Shown here in pieces: positions 32,801 through 47,800 of a stretch of DNA of 64,000 bases. The stretch spans positions 2,902,951 to 2,966,950 of the forward strand of contig NC_074726.1 in assembly GCF_947242115.1 (NCBI RefSeq), written 5' to 3'. Made by a program: the position numbers and the translations under genes. Origin of the DNA: Biomphalaria glabrata (lineage: Eukaryota; Mollusca; Gastropoda; Planorbidae). Every line of letters begins with the position of its first letter. Position 1 is the first letter of the stretch. The notes under the pieces are model-generated. The model saw nothing but the letters and a program-made list of their open reading frames with translations, was not told the DNA's origin and made no database searches.

Positions 32801-35800
32801 GTTCAGTGGGTATTGGTTCCGCAAAACCTCACAGATTTTGCGTTAATAGTATGGTTCTATACTCCCCGATGTATCTGTGAGTCCAAGATAACATTTATTT
32901 TACGTGTTACTGTTAGAGCTTGTAATAAGATACAAGTTAGAAAAGTCTGTTACCATCTACACACTTCTGAACTATCACTGTACGACACTGTCCTCGTAGC
33001 TTCATTTCCCTGTAACACGCCTCGTGCATGTCTTAGGCCAACACAGACTATTGACTGGAAGAGGAGAATGGATTTTCGATATGACTATAAAACTTATATT
33101 GAATTTTCGTTTCCACCAAGAAACAAATAGGAAGACATCCATCAATGTAATTTGAGCTGCTGGCCTTGACTTATTGTTTGGAATAGAAGATGTGCTATGA
33201 TACGCTGCTTTACCATTGTATAGTATATACCGTATATAAGTGTGTCTTCTTTAATGTAGGCCTACAGCCTAAAACCTGTCTCATATTTAAAAGAAGTAAA
33301 TCGTACATCATGCAAATTCGGTCACTGTAACTAATTATAGAATCTATCAACTCTTACAGACACAGACATTTATATTGAAGAGTAAACACTCATTCGTTTG
33401 TTGTTTTAAAACGGTGGATGCATTCTTTGTGTCAACGTGAAGGACTAGTGTTCAAAGCTAAATTTGTATCTACGACACGCTTAGTCTCCCCTTTCCTCCA
33501 GAATCAATCTTTTGTTTTCAAAGTGCCGCTTTGACTAGGGTATTAAGCGACTTAAGGGGGGGGGGGACGTACTTTAAATATTTACTTTTAAAAATATCTT
33601 CGTTCCTTGATAGTAGAATAATAAAGTAACCCTCGTTGGTCTCCGCCATCTACCTCCCCTGCTTCCTTCCTCCCTTTATTTTTTTTTTAATAAAGGTTGT
33701 ATTGTATTTTCTCCACCACGGTACATTAATAGGCAATCAGGCAACAGTCAATTAATATCTTGAGTCAACTTGTAGACTGTACCTGGTGTATGGAGCCTAT
33801 CGATCTGACGTCTGCTAAATCTGCCGCTGCTATGTGTGGGCTACAACAGATACGAGAGAACAAAACAAACTGGCAACGCGAGCTGGTCTCTTTGGATTTG
33901 TTCATTCAGAAGTAAAAGCTTTAAAAATCTTTTTTGGGGGAACATTACAACCAGTTTTAGTGTGCCAGATTTCTTTGGATGTTACAGTTATTTTTTTATT
34001 ATTGTTGGAACATTCGTCAATATTTTTCTGTCTTAAGGAGTTAATGATTAAATTGTATTATTAAAATGTTGTTGTTTTTTCGTTACGCAGTTTCGCTTTA
34101 GTTATTTGAAGTATATCTGAACTCTCAAATTAATAATATCACAACCTTATCTAAATGCTAAATCATTTTGAGTGTCGCATCGTCAAGCACCCAGATAAAC
34201 CTAGACTTGCATTACAATCGACCTTTCGGGTTCACTGCATCAAAACGGTAGAAGGTCAATTGCAGCGAGACCAGTCGTTATAGAAGGCCTGAACACTGAC
34301 CTGCAACGTCACAACCTGTGGGCAGTTTAGACCAATAGCTCGTTACCACGTTACAGGTCCGTACAGTAGTACAGTTTCATTCGTTAATACCGCCGTACCG
34401 GGCTTATCCAGTGGGTCATTGCTAGTTGAAATTATAATTATCAGGAACTGTGAAAAGTTCGATTGATATATGTGTATGACTTTTAAATTATTTCTTTATG
34501 AAAGTGGTTTAATTTATAAGATAAGATAATTGTAGTCCAACATATAATATAATCACTGAAGATCTCTGGATTTCATTCTTTTCTTTAGAGAATGGACAAA
34601 CGGACCGTTTGTTTTTTAATTTAAAAAATTAGAAAGTTGAGGACTTATGCGTGGAATTACCTGATGGATTAAAATAATTAACAGAGCTTTCTATTCGCTG
34701 TGTGTAGTATAATAGATGTGTACTTCTCTCTGGATATATATAGACTACAACACGGAACACACCAAGGCAGAAGAGGATGAGATCCGGAAGTTCTTTTTAT
34801 AGTAACATGACGTAAGTTTTGATTTGGGGCACTCTTTTTGACCAGCTTTTGGCTTATGTTTGAGAAGGAGTAAAAATGATGAAAAGGAAATTGAAAATAC
34901 ATTTTTATTACATCTAGAAATGTATTGATGAATTAATAGTAAATATGAACAATCATTGTATGTTCACTTATGTTTTTTTTTTAATCTAACATTTATTGTT
35001 TTTAAGAGAAAAAAATCGCTCTATAAGTTGTATGAAGGAGGTCTTGTGTGTGTGTTTTTTTTTAAGTATTTGTAATGATTTTTTTTGTTTGTTTTAGCTT
35101 TTTTTTTTTTTGTTACTCACATTCTATTAATAATTATCATTTTAAACAAACGGCTCGCGTATTGGTACAATTTTAAGTTTAATTCACTAAAATATTGCAT
35201 TTCTTTCTTTTTTTTTTTTTTCAATATATATATATTTTATATATTATAGTTTTTTTTATAGCTTATGCTTATAGCATGCTCAGAGCGCTTTTGGTCCAAT
35301 CTCATTTGTGGACCAGCCAAGGGGGGGGGGGGGGAAGGGGGTATCTAGGAGTTGGTTTTCCGTGCTGCCTTTAGGCGCACGTTAATACCGTCGAACCTCG
35401 AGGTAGCCAAGCCAAGTTCAAGCGCACTTGGCCTCTCGACCACGCTTCCCACCAATACCCCGGTGTTGAAAGTAGTCGTGACATTAGGTGCAGTGTTATG
35501 TGTTGTATTAGCTGCTATGACATTAAGGTGCGGTATCATGTTCGGTACAAGCTGCTATGACAATAGGTGCGATATTATCTTCTGTATTAGCTTCATTACT
35601 CTCGGTTGTCACATATGCTAATAAAGCATGTCCAATGCGCCAAGATCCAATCCTTTTTGCGAGGAAGAGAGATGCTTCTGTGCTATCTTTAGGCGCTCCA
35701 CAATTCATGATCCAATTGAATTTCAAATACAAAACTATAACCTCCATCGAGATCTGACCAGACAGCCTAACACCTTCCTTTATTACCTTGCCCCAGTGAA

Positions 35801-38800
35801 GTGTAAACCAGCTATGCAGGGCCTTGTGACCTATTTAGTAGTAGAAACGGTCAATTTGGATGGCTGACTGGTCGTGTGGTATGCGCTCTGGACTTCGCTT
35901 TAATGGTCCCAGGTTCGAACCCTGTTCGCCGCCATCCAAACCGTCATGGGTGAAGCTTGGGCTAGGATGTAATCATCTTCATTTCCTGGGAGAACGCTCG
36001 AATCACGTAAAAACAGCAACAAATGTATTCTTCTATTATTTGTGTTGACCAATCACGCCGTGACGTGTCCACTACGTGAAAGCTTGCGATGTTATGGCCA
36101 TTCACATGACCCGTTTAGGTATGTGGTCACTGATTTATTGGAACCTTGTATCGAAACCTTGACCAGTGTGGACAGAGTCTGATAAGGACGTTCGGCACGT
36201 GTAGACTTTCAAGTGTGTCTAAGTCTGAACGTGATTCATTGATTGGTTGATAATTTGACGTTATTGAACCGCGAATGGCATTCAATGTGTGGTGAAATGT
36301 TAGCCAGTGTTTGAAATAGATAGGCCTACAGATAGTGGCAAAAAAAAAAAATAACAATCTTTATTTAACCTTTCGCTCTCGTTAACTCCGACCACGTAAT
36401 ATCAACGTCAATCTTGCGGCCCTCATACTGTGCAGTGTTCCGTCACTTAGTTCTACCTATGAAATCGCGTTTATTGACAACTACTTACCACTGTAGATAC
36501 AAATCGTTTTAGATCTAACGGGTTCTCTCGGTGTTTAGACCAAGTGTATAACTTCACCCTAAAGTGCTGTGCGGGTAAACATAACATCAAGATTTGTAAT
36601 GTTTGGAACGCTTCGTAGTCTATCGGCGTTTAGTGACAATGCTAAGAGTGTTGGCTCGTAGGGGAGATAAGGCTCGTCAAAGTTACCGCCCTTTAAAACT
36701 ATTTCATGGAAGCGTGCGATGATGCGTTCATAAATCATTTAGTAGCCCACTTCAAAATAGTGCCATTTGTTACTGGCAATATCTCTTCCATAACCACTTG
36801 AGCGTTGGCACCACTCTTCAGTATGACTTTATAATCGTTACGAACTAATCCAAAATGTCAGTATATAACTTTGAGATAGATCTGTTGCACTCGTGCTTAG
36901 CAATACAACGCTATTCTCAACCTGTTTTTGAATATAGATCTATTGCACTCATGCTTAGGAACACAATTGCTATTCTCAACCTGTTTTTGAATATAGATCT
37001 ATTGCACTCATGCGTAGGAACACAATTGCTATTCTCAACCTGTTTTTGAATATAGATCTATTGCACTCATGCGTAGGAATACAATTGCTATTCTCAACCT
37101 TTTTTTTAAATATAGATCTATTTCACCCGTGCTTAGAAATACAATTGCTAAGCTTAACCTGTTTTATTTGGTTACCTCAGATCTCAACTCCTTGAAAGTA
37201 TTTTGTTTTATTTTGTCTCTAGTTATATTTTTAATATTATAGATTGTATACATCGCTTTTTCCTTGTTCCTTTAGGGTGCTTATTGAGCTCTGAGAAGGT
37301 GTCCGTGCTGCCTATAAGCATTCAGTTTGAATCTTAAAGTTGCCTGTGAATTTTAAAGAGAGATTGACAGATTGTCCTCGAGGCGGGTTACTGAGTGTCT
37401 AATGAAAACATTGAAGCTGTCTGCCTTCTCAGACTGCCTAGCAACTCATGCCATGCCACTCAGACATACCACTCTTTTTCCACAAGTCCTCGGGTTGTTT
37501 TTAATCCTGATTAATGTCATAATTGTTTTTGTTTAAGTTCAGCTTTTGATTCGGAGGCGTGGTTTTAAAGCGCTTGACTTTCGAACTGGGGGTTCTGAGT
37601 TCGAGTCCTGGTGAAGACTGTGATTATAGTTTCGGGCGCATCTGAATCCACCCAGCTCTAATTGATACGTGACATTAGTTTTTGGAAAAGTAAATGTGGT
37701 TGGTCGTTGTGCTGGCCACATGACACCCTCGTTAACACTGAGCCATAGAAACAGATGACCTTTATAACATCTGCCCTATAGATCGCAAGCCTATGTATGA
37801 TTCAAGAGCCTGGGAAGTTATTGTACTCTTATAAAACTGGTGATAAACTTTGCAGGCATAGTTTGTTGCTGGCGGGAATCAATACTCTTAACAACTGAAA
37901 TTCAGCGCTACAACCTCAACTACAGTGTTATCAATGCCACATATCTAGTTTTCTCGAAATTACGAAAAAAATGGTGTCCAAATATCTGCATTAGTTTGAG
38001 AACACCTGTGATGATTAAGTAGATGCAGTGTTCCGCATCAATGTATATTGTTTCTCTACAGTTTAGGTTTTATTTCTTTAGACACACACCCGAATAAATA
38101 TGATTGGCATGAATGTTATATTCTCCCCAAGACTCTATTCCTTCTTGCCATCTACTCTGCATCGAATCTGTTTTATAGCTACGTTTATTTACTTCTTCCT
38201 CCCCCCCCCCCCCCACCTCCCTTTCCCGCCCCCTCCCCCCTCATGACAGGCTGTCCCCCTTTTTTTTTGTTGTTGTTGTAATAATGCACCTTCAAGCGTT
38301 AGGCAAACATTCATTGATCTTTAGCCTTTGTTGATAGATCGATCATTATTCTTTCTCTCTCTCTTTCTCTCTAACTTCTTTCTTTATCACTCCTTGTCTT
38401 TCTCTCCATTTCTTTCTTCTTTTCTCTCTCACCTCTATTTCTCTGGGGTTCTTTCTTTTCTCTCCCACCTCTATTTCTCTGGGGTTCTTTCTTTTCTCTC
38501 CCACCTCTATTTCTCTGGGGTTCTTTCTTTTCTCTCCCACCTCTATTTCTCTGGGGTTCTTTCTTTTCCCCCATCTATTCTCCCCCCCCCCCCTTTTCTC
38601 CTACTGTTTATTCCCTCTTTCTTCTTTCTTTTCACCCTCACTCTCTCTCTCTCTCTCCTCCCTTCCTCTCTTTCAATGCTAATTTTTCACACCACTAACC
38701 GAATTCCACAATCCAAGCTGGAAACTTATCAGAGCTGAAACTAATAAAACTCTCTATGTCCTCAACAGGTCCAGCCCTCTAGCTAGCAGACAGTCCACTT

Positions 38801-41800
38801 CAATGCACTCTTCAACGATCAATCGACCTAAGACAGCCATCGTTATTCCAGGCAGAAGCGAGTAAGTAACAGTTACCTACTAATAATGATTTGGTAAGAT
38901 GAAATAATTAATCTACAAATTTTAATGTATTCTCAATCTTAGCTGGACTTCCCCTATCATTTATTCAGGCTAAAGTTACATAGAAACTTCCTTTCATTTG
39001 TTTGATATTTAATGTGACAGGACTAAACTTAAGGCGAAAGACTTCAATGAAAGGCATGGTAAGGTGTAATTTAATAATTAATGTCATATGTGAAAGATTT
39101 CAAATGTGTTTACTTTTGTTAGGTGTGACAGACTTCACCAATTGGAACACGAACCTACCAGACGACATAATTTTGAAAATCATCTCCCTTTGAAAAGAGC
39201 AAAACCACCTCCTTGGCAGAGGATGCTAGAGGTAGAAAAGTCACAAATTCTCTTGCTTCCTTCTGAAAAAAAAAAATCTCTTGCTTCCTTCTAAAAAATA
39301 AAAAAAAGATCTATATTTGCATTCTTTTCTAGATATATCAAGATTTTAAGTGTATGCATTTGGAAACTAGATCTATAGTGGATCTATATTTAAATAAATT
39401 GACATTGAACTTAAAAATTGAACTTAAAAGTGGATCTAGTCTAGTTTGAGACCCCTCAACTCAAGAAAACATTAAGAAACTGGAACACTGGCCACTACTG
39501 GAACAGACACAAAATAGAGCAGTGAGATTCCAAAAAAATGAATATTCACATTTGATTAGAGTAAAATCATTAGGCCCTAAGTTTAGAAAGACTTCAGGAT
39601 AGGAGACTCAAAAGTAAAGTAGCAATTGATTTATTATAATTTATACATAAAACACTGAACCATAATATTCCAATACTAAAACAAAACCTCTGAAAGACAA
39701 AGTGATAATGGCACATTCTTTGTTCCATAATATGCTAGGACAATTTTTTTCAAATTCTCCTTCTTCCCTAGTGCTATTAGAACATGGAATGGGTTGCCTG
39801 AATCAGACAGGAAAACCAACAACATGCAAGAGTTTAAGTCATTGATTAACATGTATGTTTAGATTGACCTATGGGCACACAAAGCAGTGTAGAACAATCA
39901 TCTTTGTTTTTGGAGTAACATCTGTATTTTATAAGAAATAATCAACTAATAGATCTTCTTATACTCAGTTATAATTATACTGTCTTTTTTTTTTTTCATC
40001 TCTATTTATGATTGCAACTAAGGTTGAAGGTTGCATTCTAGGTTATTGTTACATTATTGTCGGCTGTGACATATTTATTATATTATTTTTCATATTAAAC
40101 TGTTGCAGTCTCCACTTGTGCCTTTTCAAACTGGACCAGGCTACATACTTACAAGGAGTAAGTCCAAATTCCATGTCACCATCAAGGATGAGTTCTTTGA
40201 CCAGACCTCCGAGGATGCCAGGTAAGAAATCAATAAGTATTAATTCTACGTATTAGAGCAGCATCTTTCAAGGTATGGACCACAGTATACATTCAAATTT
40301 TACTTTACAAGCCACCAGTTATTTACAGACTTATGTCTAGTTATTCTGCAATCTTAATAATTACTTTTTATTACAGTGATGAAAATAGAGCTTTGGCGTT
40401 TATGACCAATAAATATTCATGTTTGACTAGATTGACCCCATCCCATATTTTAGAATCACTAAACTTAGAGACACTGCAGCACAGACTAGATACGCATGTA
40501 ATTTTATCCTTTGGAGCAGCGGTTCTCAACCTTTTAAGCTTGGCGACCCTTTTTACAATCGTCTACTCAGCCGCGACCCCCCCCCCCCCACCCCAAGCAA
40601 TAGAAGAATAGACAAAATACAATCCATATTTTCGATGGTCTTAGGCGACCCCTGACAAATGGTCAATCGACCCCCCAAGGGGTCACGACCCACAGGTTGA
40701 GAACCCCTGCTTTGGAGGGATGTGTAGGAATTTATAAGATAAGATACTAATCATAATGTAAACTTTTTAGTGACAGCTCATGATTGGGGTATGTTTATTT
40801 GACTGGGTTATTATCTTAAAAGTGATCCTTTAGTCTACATAGCTGTCTGTCTTGTTATATGGTATGCACTTTGGGATGTCATCATCATTCTTGAAAATTG
40901 TAAAACAACACACAACTGATACTTTTAGAATTGCTTTCCTAGGTTTACTTTTAGAACTACAATCATTGCAGTCTACTAGATGCTATCACATTGGAGTTTA
41001 AAATATCAATTTGAAAAAATACAAATACTTAACAAGAATGGGTAGTGGGCCCGGTGGCTGAGTGGTTAAGTGCTTGGCTTCTAAACCTTGTGTCATGGCT
41101 TCGAATCTTGGTGAAGAATGGGATTTTGAATTTCTGAATTTTTAGGATGCCCTTGAGTCCACCCAACTCTAATGGGTACCTGACTTTAGTTGGGAAAAGT
41201 AAAAGCACTAGGCTGTTGTGCTGTCCACATGACATCCTGATCATTAACCATTGGCGAAAGAGACAGATGACCTTTACATCATCTGTCCTATATATTGCAA
41301 GGTCTGAAAGGGGAACTAACAGGAATCAATTAGTACCTAGAAAAAAAATAATTTTATATTACAAGATTACTTCAAAAACTTTCTAGGGCTTAAAACTGTA
41401 AATAAAATCTCATTGCTTTAATCTTCTTCATGTTCCTTTTGATTGACTTTCATATTTCTATTCGCTTATTGAGTATATCTGAAAGTTGTTTAGTTCAGTA
41501 CATTCTGAGATCATGTGCAGGCCTTCTCTAGTTCTCTTGTAGTAACAAAGGATACAACTTTTTTTTTTTGTATATTAAGTGTATGTTTAAAAAAATGTCT
41601 TAATTTTTTTTCCCAGAAAAAAATCTTATGCAGACCCAGAGAGGTAATAATTGAAGTTATACATAAAAAAATAATATATTATTCAATTCTTTCATGTACG
41701 GTTATAAATACTGACATTGTAAGATCTTTACAGCTAAAACTTTTTTTTTTTTCACTTGAATGTCACTTTTACTTGATTTTATTGCACATAATTTTGTTTG

Positions 41801-44800
41801 TGTGCAATGAAAAGCTTCATTCCTCTTTCAACATAGTAGATGCTTATAACTGAGCCATCTATACAATCCTTTACAAAGTCATTTTGTTTTATTTTCTTTC
41901 TATCTACTAACAGAGTAAATTATATTATGCACAAGAAGAAAAACTCATTGTGTGGTTTATATGAATAGTTCAAGAGACTAAAATTTAGGGAAATTGGCAC
42001 TGATTCCAAAAGCAGCATAAATTATTAATTATAAAATCTTCTGCAATAGATTTCTAAGGACTTGTAAAATTTATTTGTTTAATTAATAAAAAAAAAAGAT
42101 CTTTGTATTCTTATTTACTCTAGATGATTGAATGTTGAAAATGGCAATTAACTGTTTTTTTCTAGCCAAACACTTTGAATCAAGTGGCAAAACATGTTAT
42201 TTTTACTTTTTTAAAACTTTGTAATAATCATGTTTGAAAAAAAAAGGATAATTTCAAACCAGTAAATCTTGACATGATATTTCTACACGTATAGAGACAG
42301 TCTGATTGGTCAGCTCCAGCAACAGATCTCTGACCTGACCTTGTATCTGGAAGAGGAGAGACTTAACCACAAACAAACAAAACAGAAGGTGAGAAAGAGT
42401 AACACCAATTTGTAAAATCAGGTGGCACATTAACATAAATTAAGTAATTAAGTGTTGATTTTGTCCACAAGCACTCCACTTTAGCACCACTGTTAAATGA
42501 TTTAACAAATTGGGACTGGTTTTCACAGTATTTTAATTTTTATATGAATATGTCAGGTTAACAGGTAAACCCATTGTCACACTCTACTTTTATTTTTGTC
42601 CACAAAATTTAAAAATGTGAAAGGAACATTCTCCATATTTGACATAGATGTAATCCAGTAGAAAAGCTGCCCTGTCCGCTAGCCCTGAATCAGAGGCATA
42701 CACATGTATGAATTGTGGCAAAGTCTGCTGCTCTAGAAATGGCTTGATTAGCCACACAAGATTGTGCCCCATCTCAAGATTAAACCAAAACCAGTGACTC
42801 ATCTGGGCACATCCATTGCCTTTCGAGACAAAAGGAGCCATATATATATATCCAGTAGATCAGTAATACCCAAACTAAGGCCTGCAGGCCACAAGTCATA
42901 TCCGGCTAGTATAATAAAAACAAATCTGATTTTTTAGAAGTAATATACATGCTGCAGATAGTGTTGTGCTTCAGTATCACTGCAAGTTCACATCAACTTG
43001 ACTAGTAAAAGTAATGAACTCTCAAAATGTTTCTTTCTATCAATAATACCAAGGTTTATTCCTCATAGGGCAAATCTTTTCTAGTCATAGCGCCATATCT
43101 GGATCTCTTTTTAACTTCTTTAACAACAATCCTCTAATGTCATTTCCCAAAAACTATTGTGTCAACAGTTTCTGTCTTAATAACTTTATTCTAATACTTA
43201 CAGTAAAGGAGGAGATATCTATTGTTCATACACTCACCCAGCTCTAGTGAGTGGCTAAGATCTAATGATATGATCGAATGGTGTTCTAACCTTGATACAG
43301 AAGTTTATTTTGTGTACTTCCATTGAGAGAACATTTTATAGTGTATATTTATTAATAAATTGTCTTTTTAAAAAAAACAACAACACCTAAACAGACTCGG
43401 TCTTTGTTTCTAATTAAATATTCATCAGCAAGTAAGTAGTCATGTTGAAAGATGGTTAAAAATGTTTACACTAGAAAGATCATTGTCTACAAGATGTCAT
43501 TTTTTACTTTCAGGCTGAAGAGTTTCTTAAGGATAGATTAGAACAAGTCAATTCATTACACCAAGAACAAGTTCGGTGAGTTAAATCCACTCATGCACTT
43601 GGGCTGTACTAAATTGCTCTCAACCAGAAATTAAGTATGTCAAATCAGTCAAAAGTTGAGGCACAATGTTTCTTAGAAGGCACATTCAAAAGTAAATAGT
43701 CAACAGAACATTTACTTAAAGAGAAAATGTTTATCTTGTGACAAAGTGAAATTACACTAAATAAAAAAGTGTTTGTTCTTACTGGAAATTGTTTCATAAT
43801 TTAATCTAAAATCTTAATGATTGATTTGGCAACAGAATTTGTTTCTTTTTCTGTGGCATTTTACGTCTCGAGAGATGATCTTTTCCTTTTGCAACTTCTT
43901 GTGTGACTAAAATGGCCAATTCCTGATACACAGCTGCAGTCACAGGTTGGGCCTCTGTAATCACCAGGCACTTTTGGACTTTCACCTTCTTTCTACCTGT
44001 TGTGTATGGCATCTATAAACCAGAACCCTTCCTTTATGCTCATTCTCCATGTGGAGCTATCCAGTGTCACTTGCCAGGAATATTCCTTGTCACCTAAATT
44101 GTGCAGTTTAGAACACAATCTTTACTTTTTGGCTTCCAAACCTGGGGTCCTGGGTTTGTATCTTGGTGAAGACTGGAATTTTGAATTTCGAGATTTTTAC
44201 GGCACCTCTGAGTCCAACCAACTCTAATGGGTACCAGACTTTAGTTGGAGAAAGTAAAGACGGTTGGTTCTTGTGCTGGTCACATGACACCCTGCTCGTT
44301 AACTGTTGGCAAAAGAAATAGGTCATCATCATCTGCTCTAAAGATTGCAAGGTCTTATAGGGGAACTTTACTTTCTACTTTTCACTTCCTCATTCATCAT
44401 CCCAATGACATTTCTGTTCAGCACCCATATTCATGCATGATGGGTAATGGTACCATGTGGAGGACAGAGAGATTAGCTTGTGTTAACATGTTCCATAGCT
44501 GTTCCTCTATCCCATAAAGTTGCGTCATCAGCCATCAATTCAATTTGCCATCATGTGATATTTAAACGAATAGATGTGGCCTTGACTCCCGTTCTTTAAA
44601 ATTTTTCAGATCCTCTACCCCCCCAAAATAGGGTGTTGCCTAGATTCTGGCATGTCTTAGATTTGATAGATAATACTTATTTATTAAATGGTTGTCCCAA
44701 AGTCTTGTTGCAAAAAATGTTTTAAATATTTCCTTAATACCAAGACTTTCCTGAAAATATAAAACACCAAGTTCAATATAGCTGTAAGAATTAGGTTTAT

Positions 44801-47800
44801 AGAATCTGGAGGTCAAGACTCTTTACTACAGACGACTTGAAGATCACTTAAAGTAATTCATATACAATTTTTGGTCATTTCTTCTGGTATTTCTTACACT
44901 TAATGAGACAGATCAATGCTTATTATTTAATTTGTGTTTATCAAATTTGAAACGTAACCCAGAAAAAAAAGGTTGCTTTTCAATTCACTTGTATGTGAGT
45001 GTCTAAATCTTTACTTGTGTACCATCTAGTGACCTGGAGGCTGACCATGAAGATAAAATGAAGAAAGAAATCCAGAGATTGAATGACCAGCACAAGGAGG
45101 TTCAGACTACATTAGAAAAACAGATCAGTGAGTTTATATACTGTTATTAGAGAAAATGCATCAAGAGAAACCAAGATTAAACATACTCAATATTCTTCAT
45201 TGTAATCTTGTTTTACCATTCAGTATTGTGTTTTTTTAACTTAGGCAAACTTGTCAAAGAAATAGAGTTTCTGCAAGGCGCCTTTGAATCTTACAAGAGC
45301 ACCCTCCACTCTGAGTCAATAGATAAACTGAAAGCCAAAGAGGATGAGCTGAGGCTGAAACTGGAAGAGGAGAAACAACAAGCTCTTCATGACCTGAGTT
45401 AATATTTTTTTTGTGTTTGTTTGTATTTCTATTCTATTCTATATCTTGATGTTATGATTACAAAGTAGGTAGAAATATCTACTCCCCTATTGATTGACGC
45501 ATAATAACAACAGAAAATATTAAGATCTAAAACAACTTTGATGCATTCATTGAGTGAATGTATAAACTAGTGTTCAGTCATAATAAAAAGGTTTGTTATT
45601 AAATTGTCTTCATTCAATGGTACAATCCCTTGTTTTAGAAGTTATATGGAGGTCTTTCTAAGTTTGTTTTTGTTTCCTCTGTATGTCTAATATTATGCTA
45701 TTTCTTCAACTAGTGCATATGTATATATGGCTCCTTTTTGTCTCGAAAGGCAATGGATGCGCCCTAATGAGTCTCTGGTTTTGGCTTAATCTTGAGACGG
45801 GGCAGAATCTGGTGTGGCTAATCAAGCCAATTTTAGAACGGCAGACTTTGCCACAATTCGTACATGTGTATGCCTCTGATTCAGGGCTAGCGGACAGGGC
45901 AGCTTTCTTTTTTTCCCTCTTGATTAAGGCTGCTTCAATTCTTTTGTTCTCAGCAAGGGTTGTCCCAGCACGCACAGTCTGTCTCCATGCACTCCTGTCT
46001 TTGGCTATGTTTTCCCACATACTTTTGCTGATGCCTGTGGCTCTCATGTCAGGCTCTAACAAAAGTCTTATTAGTTTTTCTATCAGGGTCTTTTTCTTCT
46101 TTTCTTTTCTTTGGTGTAATATAGTTTTAAAATATGTCTTATACAGATTTGGATCTAGATCTATATATCACATGGAAGATTAACCTAAGCTTAAGGTCTA
46201 GACTAAGGTTCCTAAAACAAAGTACTGCAAAAATTTGATTTTAAAAAATCTTTCATTGGTTCATTTGTGAATTAATGTAATTATGTATATTGTACATGTG
46301 GATATGTCTAGACAAAATCTAGAATCTATTTCAGATGATGGTCAAGTTCTACTGTTCTCTGCCATTGCAAATGTCTTTAAAATATCTGTTCAGACATAAT
46401 TAGTTCCCCTTTCAGACTTTGTCATCTGTAGGGTAGATGATGTAAAGGTCATCTGTTTCTGTGACCCATGGTTAAGAGGGTGTTATGTGGCCAGCACAAT
46501 GACCAATCGCCTTTACTTTTCTCCAACTAATGTCAAATACCCATAAGAGCTTAGTGGGCTCAGAGGCGCCCAAAGATCACAAAATTAAAAATCACCAGTC
46601 TTCACCAGGATTCGAGCCAGGGACCTCTGGTTTAGAAACCAAGCACTTTACTACTCAGCAACCGTGCCTCCTCAGACATAAACATTTAGTCTAAATTTTC
46701 TGCAAGGCTAGGTATAAGAAGCTAGTCTAGGTGTGATATGTCAATTATCTTGTGCACTTCTATAGTAAGTCACACTTTTCAGAAGTTTGTGGAAATTTGC
46801 TGGTCTCCAATGTGTGACGAATTGAAAAGAAAATGTTTTAAAATATTTGACTTCAGTTGTATAAGGATGGCTGCCTGGTCATGCGGTTTGTGCGCTGGAC
46901 TGTCATTTGGATTTATCGACGGTCCTGGGTTCAAACCCTGCCCACTTCCATTCCCTGTCGTCCTGCAGGAGGTTTGGACTAGGAAGTAAACTATCTTCAA
47001 CTCTGAAGGAACATCGGAAACATGTAAAACATTTTACAAACAATTTAATTAATAATGTATTTTCTTTTGAATTAAATATTTGATTGATTTTGTTCATGTG
47101 TGTGTTTCTAGAAACTAAATATATCCAAGAAAGAAACCAGGAAAGAACTCAAACTGCTAAAGAACACAAGAAAGCCATTGATGCCATCAGACAAGAAAAC
47201 AAAAAAGAAATGGATGTAAGTTTTTAACTATAAAAATAACTATAAAAATATTGATAAAAAGATTGCTTGCCATGTATTTGTCAGTAAAAGAAACCATGCG
47301 GGCATGACATTGTGCTGATGTGCCAAAACCCCAAAATATCAAATATCATGATGTTTCACTAGTTCTGTTGATAGATCTTAATATATTTTGTGCATAAGTC
47401 TTTTTTATTTTACAATATTGGTATTTTTAAATTGTCTCTTTAGCGATTTCTTGTCTACTGTTTGAATATGCAGAATCTTGAAATTAACTTTCTTGGCATC
47501 AGTGTAAATGATCCATTAGTGAAATATACAACTTTATTTAATGTAATTATTGATAATGAATAGTCTCCTTTGCGATGTTTTATTGAAGTCTGTTAAGACA
47601 ATGATTCTCATTAAGTGTTCTTAGACCTTATTCTTCAATCACCACCCAAAGTGAGACCATCAATCTTTTGAAGTTGCATTCTCATCCTTTTTTTGTCCAT
47701 GTCATAGCCAGCAATTTATGAGAATTTTAAGTGACCAGCCTTTGGAATGATGGCTGCGTGGTAAAGGTTTTGGCTCCTGAACTGGGAATCTTAGGTTCAA

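Noticed and set aside
32813-33130. 105-codon open frame in intron 1
   Set aside because: No recognisable motif, no acceptor/donor pair in the needed phase, and no repeat identity. Probably chance.
38328-38738. 136-codon frame with FLSHLYFSGVLS repeats
   Set aside because: Overlaps a pyrimidine-rich tract and a 36-bp minisatellite; the frames on both strands are low complexity.
40008-40256. 82-codon open frame across exon 4
   Set aside because: Wrong frame. The conserved PGYILTR motif and the splice phases of exons 3 and 5 need the other + frame.
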